The notes under the pieces were generated by a model, which searched no databases, was not told the origin of the DNA, and saw nothing but the letters and a program-made list of their open reading frames with translations. This document shows positions 1-10,446 of a stretch of DNA of 64,000 nucleotides, in pieces (positions within the stretch are counted from its first letter, which is position 1; every line of letters begins with the position of its first letter). The position numbers and the translations under genes are program-made. Source of the stretch: Brachionus manjavacas (lineage: Eukaryota; Rotifera; Eurotatoria; Ploima; Brachionidae); assembly GCA_019054805.1 (NCBI GenBank), contig JAHQIY010000014.1, forward strand, positions 186,001-250,000, written 5' to 3'.

Positions 1-2
1 TA

Positions 3-128
3 AAAATTGCTCCATTAGTACAACCGTCAACATCGTCTTTACAACCATTTACATCACCAGAACAGCTATCAGACACTTTAGACATACTACCACCATCACA
101 AGAAGTATCACAACCAAAAACAACCTAA
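3..128 (+). CDS. C-terminal tail of an unidentified Pro/Ser/Thr-rich ORF, cut by the window edge
   Basis: The frame is open from the window start to a TAA at 126-128, giving about 41 residues rich in Pro, Ser, Thr and Gln, for example PSTSSLQPFTSPEQLSDTL. The composition is unlike the surrounding A/T-rich noise, so this may be the end of a real exon or of a transposon ORF that starts outside the window. No domain is visible and I do not recognise it. Nothing gene-like follows until about 880. Confidence 0.3.
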   Translation, partial: KIAPLVQPSTSSLQPFTSPEQLSDTLDILPPSQEVSQPKTT

Positions 129-885
129 AAAAATTTGACTAAACAGCAAATAAGAAAAGGTTAAAAAATATAAAATTTGTTTATTATTTTTTCTTAAATT
201 TTCTTAAATAAATCTTACTATTTCTTAAATAAAATAAAATTTTATAAAATGTCAAATATTTCATTTTTTTCTAATAAAACTGACCAAAACGTTTTTTGGT
301 AAAAGAAAATTTAATTAGCTTTGACAAAAAAAATATTTGGTACGACTTAATTATTTTTTGGTATTAGATAAAATATAATTAGGTACTTAGTCATAAAAAA
401 TTTTTTTTACTGATCTCAAATTAGATTATCACTGAATATGTTACCAAGCAAAAGAAATACCTGGTTACAAAATCAACGTATAGTAACTTGTCACATAACA
501 CGCGAGACCCTAAAAATCTTTAACCTTGAAAATTAGAATTCTTTCATTTCGTTTTTATCAAAAAAAATAATTGCCAAAAAAGCCTAAAAAAAAATCTTCC
601 TTCATCACAGGCTTTAATAATTTTTTTTCTTTCAATTCTAGCAATTTGAATATGCAAGAAATGCCAAATTTATATTCCTAGAATTTTACGCTTAGTGTCG
701 AATAGGTTCGTTTATTACATTTGCGTCTCTATCTTTCCTTCTTTATTTGAATTGATTTAGAAAAGAACAAGAGAAACAAACTTGTACTCTAATACCAAAT
801 ACTAACATCTAAGTTAAAGAATTAATATTGGCATTCTCATGCTTTTTTCCCTAATTCTCAAAATGAATTTTTTAAAATTCACAGT
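129..885. other. AT-rich stretch with no recognisable gene
   Basis: There are only short A/T runs and many stops in all frames. I see no gene, RNA or repeat here. Confidence 0.6.
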
Positions 886-1190
886 ACTTTTCGTTATGTT
901 CTTCACACGCGTAAATGCCTGGATGAATATCCATTAAAAAGAAATTTGCACCTGAACATCCATATACCGATCGATGCATATCTAGACGAAAACGATTCAA
1001 CTCATAAATGGTGTAAGTTTTTCCGTTATTGTTGATACAACAACGGAATCAATAATTTTTTTCTCACTTATTTTGTCAATTTTCATAGCTAACAAGTATT
1101 TTCGTTAAGAGAGGTAAATCCTGGAAGACTGTCATGGAATTATTTTTAAAAGGCTATGATAAATCCGAATGGTTCCGCATTGCAGTCAGC
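886..1190 (+). pseudogene. Possible exon remnants of an unknown gene
   Basis: After an AG at 884-885 a frame runs to a GTAAGT at about 1014 and encodes about 42 residues with a protein-like mix (FRYVLHTRKCLDEYPLK, then PIDAYLDEND). A second open piece at about 1082-1190 reads KSWKTVMELFLKGYDKSEW, then SYRKKK and a stop. Splice-like signals flank the first piece, but no join keeps a long frame cleanly and I recognise no family. It could be a decayed host gene or a transposon fragment. Confidence 0.2.
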
Positions 1191-1923
1191 TACAGAAAAA
1201 AAAAATGAAGCAAATTTTGAATTTAGAATCATTTTTAAAAGATCTCTAAAAGCTGGCTTCTTGCGATTACTGATCGACAATCAATCAATTCAATCAATCA
1301 ATCAGTTGCAATCTTTCTTTCTTAAAATTGGACAGGACCATAAGCAGCTCTTACCCAGTCTTTTTCAAACTTGACAAAACTATAAGAGAACAAGCAAAAA
1401 TATAATCTGTAAATTTCGGACTACGGATAAAGAATCATAAATTTGGCTAACCAATTTGAATCTAAGGACTAAATTTTTAAAGAGAAATTCGTTGAAGGTC
1501 TTTTCAATGTTAGCTTAAGAGAAGTTGCAAAAACAAAAATACACAAAATTCGATAATTTGACCCCGAATAGGCAAACTCAACAAAGCGATCAGTTTCAAA
1601 AACATCATCACCAACCGAATAGAAGCCAAAAGAGCAAAAAAGGTCTTTTTCAATAATAATAACTAAAACAGAGACATAATAAAGACTTTTCAGATCCCAT
1701 TTTTGGTCAAACTATTTTGAACAATAGTTTATTTGAGTATTTATTTCAAAAATTTGTTAATTTGCTAATTAAGTAATAATGAACCATCTTAGCTTAGTTT
1801 TAGCCAATTAAGCGGATTTGGAAGGAAATTATTTGAATGAGCTAAAAGATTAAAGAGTGAAATTAAATTTTTTAAATTATAAAAAGGCTGCATCAAATAG
1901 AAACATCAAATTGGAAAAATCTG

Positions 1924-2080
1924 TCCTAGTGTATAATGGGGAGGTGCTCATCTCCTTTTCATGTACCTTTTTGAGCAACGGCTTTTTAAAGCCCGTATAG
2001 CCGATGGTTTGCGTGTTAGTCATGCAAACAGAGGAACGATGGTTCAAAACCCGCTGAGGGTGAAAAAATCTTCAAAAACG
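1924..2080. mobile_element. Composite of two SINE pieces: tail on minus strand joined to tRNA-like head on plus strand
   Basis: Bases 1924-1982 are the reverse complement of the 3' tail of the SINE at 8011-8303 (block GTATAATGGGGAGG, then TTTTTGAGCAACGGCT). At 1991 the tRNA-like head of the same family begins on the plus strand (GCCCGTATAGCC, then GTTAGTCATGCAAACAGAGG, then GGTTCAAAACC as a B-box). Head and tail thus face opposite ways and touch, unlike the normal head-to-tail order in the complete copy. This suggests two truncated insertions or an inversion. It lies directly upstream of the LINE. Confidence 0.7.
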
Positions 2081-2188
2081 ACACATAATCATTACCTAAA
2101 ATTAAAAAAAGAATTTTCCCGGAATATTGAAAATTAAAAAAAATGAATCTTTTGTTTTGGTGGTAAAAACTGAGGAAAATGTTGATAA

Positions 2189-2554
2189 GTTGAAGACCTT
2201 AAAGACCTTAAAACTCCAGTTTTAGAAGAAGCTTTGGTAAGTCGTTTAAACGATTTTCTACCAATATGCCAGTCACTTGTCAATGTACGCCCAAATGATC
2301 AGAATGAGACTGAGAATTTTTTCCAAACCAAAAATCAAACCAAGAGATTTCCCGAATCTGATCCAAATGAAAAAGAGCTCACCGAAAATGAATCAAAGAA
2401 ACCATTAGTTGTCTTAGAAAATCAAAACGACAGTACCCTCGAGTCTGAATCAAACAGTTCAACAACTGAATGTTCAATTCAAGTAGATCAATCATCTAAC
2501 GAAATTTGTCAGCAAACTGCCGGTCAAAACAGCATAGAAGAAAATTTAGAATGA
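2189..2554 (+). pseudogene. LINE ORF1 remnant (acidic, Asn/Glu/Ser-rich)
   Basis: The frame is open from just after a stop at 2186-2188 to the TGA ending at 2554, with no ATG anywhere inside, so the N-terminus is missing or the start lies upstream of a break. The product is rich in Asn, Glu, Gln and Ser (ENFFQTKNQTKRF, TECSIQVDQSSNEICQQ) and shows no zinc knuckle. It overlaps the start of ORF2 by about 50 nt in another frame, an arrangement common between ORF1 and ORF2 of LINEs. Its role as the RNA-binding ORF1p is inferred from position only. Confidence 0.55.
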
Positions 2555-5364
2555 ACAAGAAGATAAATAAATCAACTTTAAGAACAAAACCTCTTAATAA
2601 AACAAGGTTATTAATTACACACTGGAATTGTCTTCATTTACCTAGTAGGGTTCATCTCTTAGCCAATTTTTTAGCTCAAAAATGTCCAGACATTGTTTTG
2701 CTCAATGAACAAAAGATAGATTTAAGTGAGGCAAATATTTATCTTGATTTTCACAATTATCAATTCATAACAAAACCACGCAACAAGTATGGAGGAGGAG
2801 TAGCAATTTTAATTAAAGAAGGAATTGAATTTATACAAGATTTCTCTTATGAGGAATTCAATTCCGAACTCCTTTGTATAAAAATGAACTTAGGAAAGAA
2901 TAATGAATTGTTTATATTCAGTCTTTATAATCCACCCAATATGCTTCTGAACTTTGAGTTTTTTAAAACTGTTAATAAAAAATGTAGAAACTACATTTTA
3001 GGTGGTGATCTTAACGCCAGAACAAGGCAAATAGGCTGCGTAGGGGAAAATGAAAACGGCATAATGTTGGAAAGAATAATCAATGAGTTAGACTTCTCAG
3101 TAATTAATGATAAGCGTCCTACTTTCAATATTTTTAATAGGAATTACTTTGAAATTCTTGATCTTTTCTTAGTTTCATCTTCATTAATTGACAAAATTAC
3201 CGACTTTTGTGTCCTAAATAGTCAAGACATGACTAGTGACCATTTCCCAATCGAAGCATCGATTTCTATGGGCTATCAATTAGAAAATAAATCAGCAGCT
3301 AAAAAGTTTAACTATAAGAAAGCAAACTGGCAATTATTCAGCGAGATTTTAAATTCTCAAATAGTGAATATCACTGAAAGTTCCCTCACAATAGATCAAC
3401 TAAATGATAAAATTACAGAAAAAATTATTTCTACTTCACATAAAAGCATTCCTTATCATTCGCAGAAAATCTACAAAACCAGTTTTCCCCCGAACATTGT
3501 TATTCTGATAAAAGAACGTAGGAGAGTAAGAAGAAACTTTCAAAAAACTCGCTGTCAAAATCTCAAGAAAAAATTTAATCAACTTACATTCGAGTTAAAG
3601 GCCTCTTTAAAAAAATTCTGGAATCAAAATTGGTTTGATTTCATTGATAAAATGGGAAAAAACCCACTAACAAGTAGACCATTCTGGAAAAAAATAAATA
3701 AATTTAGATCAAAAAAGGATCAAATTTAATCCCAAATTTGTTTTTAAATGACAAGGAATTCAAAACTAATGAAGAAAAGGGAAAATGCTTTGGAGAACTC
3801 CTATCTTCAATATTTAGTCCTAATTCTGATTTAATAGATCGTGATAAAGATTTCGAAATACTTAATTCTAACTCTGAATTCTTTAGAAATTATGATCAGT
3901 CTAATTTTAATGATCCAATTTGCTTAAATGAATTAATTATGGCTCTAAAAAGATTGAAAAATGAAGCGGCATCAGGACCTGACCAAATTCATAATCTAAT
4001 GTTAAAAAACTTACCTAGAAATTCATTAATAGAAATTATAGAACTTTTTAATTTATCTCTTCGAGAAGGTAGAGTCCCTAAAGCATGGAAAACATCGAAC
4101 ATTACTATGATTCAAAAAAAAGCCTCTTCTTTACAAGATCCTTTAAATTATAGACCAATTAGTATAACGAGTTGTTTAGGAAAGCTCCAGGAACGCATAT
4201 TATTTTCAAGATTATACAATTATTTGAAACAAAATTCACTCCTTATCCAGGAGCAATCTGGATTTAGGAAACACCGGCGAACAGCAGATAATCTTTTCTT
4301 TTTAATTCAAAAAATTGTGGAATCATTTAATAGAAAAAAAAGAGTTTGTGGCCTTTTTTTGATATTTCTAAAGCCTTTGATAGGGTTTGGCATGAAGGTC
4401 TACTTTTTAAATTGATTAAAATGAATCCACCTCATTACTTGACTAACTGGATTAGATCCTTTTTAGATAGTAGGACATTTAAGGTAAATGTGAATGACAA
4501 ATTGAGCGACGAATATCAAATAACTGCAGGTGTTCCTCAAGGCTCAGTAATAAGTCCTCTCTTATTTAGTATTTATATTAATGACATCCCAAAAAGAAAC
4601 AAAACAAATAATGAATACTCTCTGCTTTTCGCAGATGATCTAGTTACATTCTTCATTTATAACAAGAAAGGGAACCTAGAAAATAAGATTAATAAATACA
4701 CCAACGAACTAGAACAATGGCTTATTAAATGGAAAATGAAGATATCAGTTGAAAAGTCATGTTCAGTAGTCTTTTCTAGGTACAAAAAGAGGGTGATAAT
4801 CTAAACTTAAAAATCTATGGAAACAGAATAGTGAGCCAAAAAGAAATCAAGTTTCTTGGTATTAAATTTGATTCTAAGTTAAACTTTAATACACTAGTAG
4901 ACGAAATTAAAGAACGCTGCAACAAAAGGCTAAATATTATTAAGATATTGTCAAACAAAAAATGGGGTCTCAATCAAAACACACTAGGAAATTTATATAA
5001 ATCTTTAGTCGGATCGATTTTAGACTATTCTTTTCCTTGCTTAAATTCATTTTCAGAAAATAATATCAAAAAACTACAAGCAATTCAGAATACAGCAGTA
5101 AGATCTATCCTTAAGTTAAAATATGATACTCCCTCCAACATCGTGCAACATGAAGCTTTTAATAAACTAAAATTACTAACAGTCTCGAATCGTCTTTTTG
5201 AGTTGAGCGGGAAATATGTTGGGACAGGACTGAGTCATTCTATTCCATTGATTGAAAGACTGGTGAAAGAATACAAAGAAGGTTTCGAATCAAGATATAT
5301 TGAATACCCAACTCCATTGTGTAATTGCTACCTTACTATTTCTTCTTTTTTTCCTGAAACTTGA
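2551..5364 (+). pseudogene. LINE ORF2: APE endonuclease plus reverse transcriptase, with three frame breaks
   Basis: The endonuclease (about 2.6-3.3 kb) shows HWNC, VLLNEQK, ILGGDLNA, ILDLFLVS and MTSDHFPI, the usual catalytic and DNA-contact blocks. The reverse transcriptase (about 3.9-4.8 kb) shows ASGPDQIHNLML, LNYRPISITSCLGK, FDISKAFDRVWHEG, AGVPQGSVISPLLF, LLFADDLVTF and KFLGIKFD. The C-terminal region continues KRLNIIKILSNKKWG to the stop at 5364. Frame changes occur near 3710-3725, at the T-run near 4356 and near 4790. In other respects the domain order and length match an intact LINE ORF2. A plausible ATG is the MNKKINKS start at 2551. Confidence 0.88.
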
Positions 5365-5574
5365 ACTATTTAAACATGTGCCACATGAAACAATCTTTTC
5401 CAATTTATGTCTTTTCAACTTTAATTTTTTTTAGCTTATTTACTCTATTTTGATTCTTTTTTTTTTTATCTAATTTTATTTACTTTAATTTTATTTTTTT
5501 TATTTTATTTTTAATTTATTCTGAGGAGCTTTAGCTCGGTACAGAAAACAAATAAATAAAAATAAAATAAATAA

Positions 5575-5659
5575 TTGATCGAAATCGGTTCTGATAATCG
5601 AATTCGTTCTATAGGGTTTTTCGTTCTATGGGGTTTCGATGTACGGAGGATTGACTGTA
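5575..5659 (+). mobile_element. Terminal fragment of a pogo/Tigger-like DNA element
   Basis: Directly after the LINE tail, the sequence ends in GTACGGAGGATTGACTG followed by TA. Its reverse complement begins CAGTCAATCCTCCGTAC, which resembles the CAGT-plus-CCTCCGTA start of Tigger/pogo ends, and TA is the target these elements duplicate. No matching left end is visible, so only one terminus survives, probably cut by the LINE insertion. The assignment rests on this short motif. Confidence 0.35.
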
Positions 5660-7860
5660 TCCGCATACATGAAATTATTCTCTTTCAAAATTTTAAAGGG
5701 CACGATTATACTGCAAGATTCTTGCTGATCAAAGAGTTTGATGGTCTTAAAATTAAGTTTCTAAAATAATAATTTCCCAACATACTCCCACAAAGTATGA
5801 TCTCTCAAAAACGACAAGTTTAAGTTAGAAATCGAGCACGAGGATAGGAAGAGATTTTACTGTTAAGAACAGAGAACGAACAGTTGCGTTAGAAAATTCA
5901 GGAAAAGTAAAATTGGGCCGGGCATATTGCAAAGTCGATAAAAAAAATTGAATTCATAATAGAATCTTCTAAAATTTAATTTACTTAAATTCTCGTTTTT
6001 TTTATTTTTGTTCAGTTTATTTTTAATTTCAGGGACGAACTATCTCATTCTCTTCTTTTCTTATAAATTTTGATGAGCTTATTAAGGTTTGTTAAGTAAA
6101 GATATTCTCATCTCTACACAGTTTTTAACCTTCATTAAGAATCTTAATGTTTAAAAGCTTCAACGACATGCCAATATCTTCACACTTAACTAACACATTT
6201 AATTTTTTGTAAGGATTCTTTTTAAATTTTTTTATACACTTGATAAATGAAAAAACGCTTTATAATTCTTATAATGCTATTTCAAAAGAAATTTTTCTAT
6301 TGAATCTAGTTATTTTACATAATATCGAATATTTTATTACGTTAAACTTAAAAGAAATGATTCTTAACGTTAATGACTCTTAAACTTTAACTCCAGAACT
6401 TACTAAATCTTGTTAAAAAATTTAATTTTATTCATATAATAAAAAATAATTTCAAAAATTTAAAAGTTATTTGATAACAAAATAAGCATTAATGTCAAGT
6501 TTTAGATTTGTAAAAAATGTTATTTTAATTTTAATTTGATTTTGATTTAAAACAAAAATTGACTATTATTAAGAAAAAAATGTTATTAAAATAAATTTGA
6601 TATAAATTCAGGAAAAAAATATTTGAAAATTTTTTTTTTAATTCGTTTAACTGGTTTTGAAAAATTTTTCCAAAACCATTTAAAAACAATCACCACGGCT
6701 TTTCTGTGTAATGGAAAAAAATAGAGCTTGACCACATGGCTTTGAGAGGAACTTTTTGAAATAAAACACCTATTGCCATATAAACACCGATAAAGCTGAT
6801 ATATCTTCTTTTGTAAATGAAAGTTTAGGAACTACAGCTTTGAGGTTGCAATTGTTACAATTAATAAAAATTTATAATGTACAAGTCAAAATGCTGACTG
6901 TTTGGTCTCATTTTTTCATGCTTAGCATAGCTTGTTGGCTAAGCTTTCTCATTAGAATTTTATTTTTCTCTGAGACTTATCTCATCTCCGTCATTCATTC
7001 TGATCCATAAAGAACCTTTTTTCGAAGTTATTTCATTAATAGTTTCTTCTTATTTAGGTTATTTAATATCTAAGTCTTTATCTAAGTCATATTCAGTATA
7101 AGGTTGATTTGATGTTTACATTTCTTATTCGAAATTATTATCATAGTCATGATTTTCCTGATAATCATTATAATTATCATCAGAAACTTTAGGTTAGGTA
7201 TCATCCGCATTACCAAGAAGTTCAAGATCTTTTCATCGAGATGCAAAAAATTACTATTTATTCTAGGAATTAATTAGGGTTGGGAATCAAAAGCATAATG
7301 AGCGATGTGTTTGATTTATTTTACAAAAAAAAGACAATATTTATGGAGGTTTAACGTATAATTTTTTTTTAAGAATGAAAATAAAATTATATTGTAATCA
7401 AATTTAATTATTTATAATATTTTTTTTGATTTTAGTTTTGATGAAAAAAAATTTTAAAAAAGATTAAATATTTGGAACAGCAAGCAAAAGAAGTACCAAA
7501 AAGGGTCGAAAAAACCCTCCTGTTTTTGAGTGTTAACATCCTTATTATTATTTTCACTTAATTAGAGATTTATTTAAGAATTATTTTATATTCACTTAAT
7601 TAGAAAAAACAAAAAAAATAACAAAGTTTTAAGAGCAATAAGTACATTTCCAAATTTTCTTGATTGGTACATAAGTTCGATTTACACATTCTAAAAGGAA
7701 AAAACAACTACAAGAACCACAAGTAAGAAATCTAGAATCACATTCGCACTGCTATAAATGATTGACTGTAAATGTAAATGATTCTTTGCAGTTACCATTG
7801 AAAACTTGTAAAAAGTCGCCAAAAGCTTCTAAAGTTTGGTCTCGGAAAATTGGTGAGGTC
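5660..7860. other. AT-rich intergenic region without recognisable features
   Basis: A short open frame continues from the preceding element to about 5769, but nothing identifies it. The rest is A/T-rich with dense stops. I see no gene, RNA or clear repeat. Confidence 0.5.
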
Positions 7861-7976
7861 ATGTTAAAGATAAGTTAAGTAAGTACATAGACATTTATTG
7901 TGTCTACGTGCGCCACTACTTGGAGACTCAAGTCTCCCACAGCATTATGTACAACTACTACTACTACTATATAGAA
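7861..7976 (+). mobile_element. Probable 3' tail of a CR1-like LINE ending in a CTA microsatellite
   Basis: This is a block of balanced composition (GTGTCTACGTGCGCCACTAC, GGAGACTCAAGTCTCCCAC) followed by a (CTA)n run, set in AT-rich DNA. The CR1-like fragment at 23.55-24.34 kb also ends in an ACT/CTA run. The internal GGAGACT/AGTCTCC pair can form a small hairpin, as in many LINE 3' ends. No coding part is left. Confidence 0.3.
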
Positions 7977-7994
7977 AAATTATTTAGCAGATAA

Positions 7995-8317
7995 TAAATT
8001 TAAAACCTGAGCCCGTATAGCCGAATGGTTTTTGTGTTAGTCATGCAAGCAGAGGATCGAGGGTTCAAAACTTGCTGAAGGTGAATCAATCCTCAAAATA
8101 TCTCTACAATACGGGGCGAATATTTAAACCTCTTTCATCATCATGAATAGGGGGACCAGTTTCAACTGGGTAATAATTGCGGTGCAGATGATCATCTCGA
8201 TGCAGTAGCCTCTGTGTCAGGTCGTAGCCGTTGCTCAAAAAGATACATGAAAAGGAGATGAGCGCCTCCCCATTATACACTAGGATAGAATAGGGACAAT
8301 TATTAAATTTAAAACCT
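7995..8317 (+). mobile_element. Complete tRNA-derived SINE with 14-bp target duplications
   Basis: The SINE body is about 8011-8303. The head is tRNA-like: GCCCGTATAGCCGAATGGTT holds an A-box and CGAGGGTTCAAAAC a B-box, spaced as in a tRNA. A unique body and a tail ending CCTCCCCATTATACACTAGG follow. The direct repeat TAAATTTAAAACCT at 7995-8008 and 8304-8317 flanks it and is the target-site duplication expected from LINE-driven insertion. Both ends also occur, rearranged, at 1924-2080. Transcription would be by RNA polymerase III from the internal boxes. Confidence 0.8.
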
Positions 8318-8629
8318 AGATAAAATTATTAACAAATATATTCTATAGAATTAAAAGACACTTTCATTGGAAAAAAATTTAAATGATAGATAATTTTATT
8401 AATTTCTTAGATAAAATTAACTCTAGATATAATTGAATAGTTACTTAAAATTTTAAATTTGATTAATTAAACTCGATCAAATAAAGGTTATAAATCTTCT
8501 TCAAACTTTTCTTATTTCTCCTTCAGGTTTCAATAATAGCAATCTTTCAAAAGATTGTCAAGAAAAATAAAACCAATTGGCCAGAAAAGACGACCCGACT
8601 GACCTAAAGTTACGGCAAATGGCTTGTAA

Positions 8630-8943
8630 AGACAACCTAGTGAAGCTGTAAGTGATTTTAGCGATGAATATACGTATGAAGACTATCTAGACATACCAGT
8701 ATATAAGCAAACAAATATACAAATAAACAACACAACAGAAATCATTTATGAAAAAGAAGAGGAAAAAGAAATAAACCACGTTGAATTAAATAACCAGTGC
8801 TGGTGTAGAAACAACTCAGCTCAGACCAAAAAATGTGTCAACGTTGTTCAAAACACTCAATCAAAAAAAAGAGCTGCTTCAAACAATAATCAAATTGATG
8901 CTGAACATGTTCATGAGTCGCGCAATAAAAGAAGAAAAAATTG
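8630..8943 (+). pseudogene. Unidentified ORF fragment without start codon
   Basis: About 100 codons are open after a TAA, ending in TGA at 8941-8943, with no ATG. The product is Asn/Glu/Lys-rich, with a small Cys cluster (QCWCRNNSAQTKKC) and a basic C-terminus (SRNKRRKN). It ends 14 bp before the 259-bp tandem repeat, so both may belong to one unknown mobile element. I do not recognise the family. Confidence 0.3.
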
Positions 8944-8956
8944 AAGTCATCATTTA

Positions 8957-9450
8957 TTTTAACATTCAAAAATAATAGTAATTTTTACTAATGGTTCTCT
9001 AGCTTACTGCATACCCGGAACCCTAAACCAGGGCTCCGCCCCGGACCCCGTTCTCACTAATTTTTTTTTTCTATCAATTAGAGCAATTCCCTTACCGGAA
9101 CCTTGTACCAATAAGTGGTTTAACGCAAACAATTAATTATTTTTTTGGATTAAGATTTAAGAATTTATTTATGAGAATATTTATGCTAAAATAATTACTA
9201 ATAATTTTTTAGATTATTTAACATTCAAAAATAATAGTAATTTTTACTAATGGTTCTCTAGCTTACTGCATACCCGGAACCCTAAACCAGGGCTCCGCCC
9301 CGGACCCCGTTCTCACTAATTTTATTTTTCTATCAATTAGAGCAATTCCCTAACCGGAACCCTGTACCAATAAGTGGTTTAACTCAAACAATTAATTATT
9401 TTTTTGGATTATGATTTAAGAATTTATTTATGAGAATATTTATGTTAAAT
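8957..9450 (+). repeat. Two direct copies of a 259-bp repeat with a GC-rich hairpin
   Basis: The unit starts TTTTAACATTCAAAAATAAT at about 8957 and recurs at period 259 (AACATTC at 8961 and 9220). The copies differ at few places. Each carries the strikingly GC-rich block ACCCGGAACCCTAAACCAGG then GCTCCGCCCCGGACCCCG, which can fold on itself. A diverged third copy of just this block lies at 32931-32970. The repeat may be the end region of an unknown element or a local tandem duplication. Confidence 0.85.
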
Positions 9451-9866
9451 CTTTCTTATTTTTTGCGCCCCATTTTTTTCGAAATATATAAATGAAATTC
9501 TATGAAGCACACAATATGTTTTTCAAATTGTTTTTTCTTTATTTAATTTGAAAAAAAACCCGATTTTTAACTAAAAATATTGCAACAAAATAATTTATAA
9601 TAATTTCTAAAAATTAATTTTAGTTGCTAGGAAAAAAATCGATAAAAAAATTATGTTGACGAATTTTTAAATAATGATTGTATTTGCATCACCATACAAT
9701 GTCATTAATAACCATTCCATAATTAACAATTTTGGTTATTTGAAATAGTTTTTTTAAAAGTAAAAATAAAATTATATAATATATATTAGAAAAACCAATT
9801 TAAAAGGCTGAATCTTTTCTAAATTCAACAGTTGTTTATTTTTTAAATCTTTACAAGCATCCAAAG

Positions 9867-10154
9867 ATGGACAATGACAAGTTTATTCAAGAGTTGATTG
9901 CCTTTTTGAATTTAAATTTGCACAGCCAAGACTCTTTGGTAATCTTTGGTGATTTCAATATTGACTTTAATAGAGAAAACAATTCTAAATATCTTGATAC
10001 GCTAAGAGACAATTTGAACATGACACCCGTGTTTAGCAAATGTTTAACTTTCAAGGATTTTCATTATAGTTTTTTTCATTTTCTTGTCTGTCAAATAATT
10101 TCTGTATATAATAAAAAATATTTTTATATAGTGTTTTGTCTTTTTTTCTATTAG
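9867..10154 (+). pseudogene. LINE endonuclease fragment
   Basis: The predicted peptide contains SLVIFGDFNIDF, the GDFN catalytic block of APE-type LINE endonucleases, preceded by a helix-like stretch and followed by a decayed tail. Only about 60 residues look genuine. The rest of the frame is A/T-rich read-through. The sequence differs from the LINE at 2.2-5.6 kb, which has GGDLNA, so it is a different family. Confidence 0.6.
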
Positions 10155-10304
10155 TTAATAAAAATTCCTATTTGTTTTCATCTTTTTTATCTTTTAATAT
10201 AATATCTAGTTAATTTTATTTTTTTATCTATTATGATTAATCCTATGCCTGCAAACAATAGCAAAATACGATTATAATACTAATAATAAACATAAGCTAC
10301 CGAA

Positions 10305-10365
10305 TGACTAGCTTGCGGAGGTGGCCTACTAGGAGGTCACCTAAGGGAGCTCCTTGCGCATAGCA
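10305..10365 (+). repeat. Short GC-rich hairpin block
   Basis: In the AT-rich surroundings GGTGGCCTACTAGGAGGTCA and then AAGGGAGCTCCTTG can form two small stem-loops. Because a LINE endonuclease piece lies just upstream, this may be a LINE 3' UTR structure. The link is inferred from proximity only. Confidence 0.3.
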
Positions 10366-10446
10366 CAAATTAAAATACTGACACAAGAAATACAGTTTAA
10401 TTTTAGCTCAAATAAGAGTTAAGATTACCGATAGAAAATGCTCCCA

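Larger units (their letters stand above)
2189..5573 (+). mobile_element. Nearly full-length LINE (I/Jockey/CR1-like) with ORF1 remnant, endonuclease, reverse transcriptase and A-rich tail
   Basis: This is a non-LTR retrotransposon. It has an acidic ORF1 remnant, an APE-type endonuclease, a reverse transcriptase with all main blocks, and a 3' UTR carrying GAGCTTTAGCTCGGTACAGA followed by an AAATA-type tail. The same 3' block recurs at 17287-17307, which defines one family. ORF2 is interrupted by three frame changes, all at or next to short homopolymers, so the copy is young or partly a victim of sequencing slippage. The 5' boundary is uncertain because no duplication of flanking DNA is obvious. 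Fragments of the same family lie at 17.1 kb, 18.3-19.5 kb and 22.9-24.6 kb. Confidence 0.9.
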
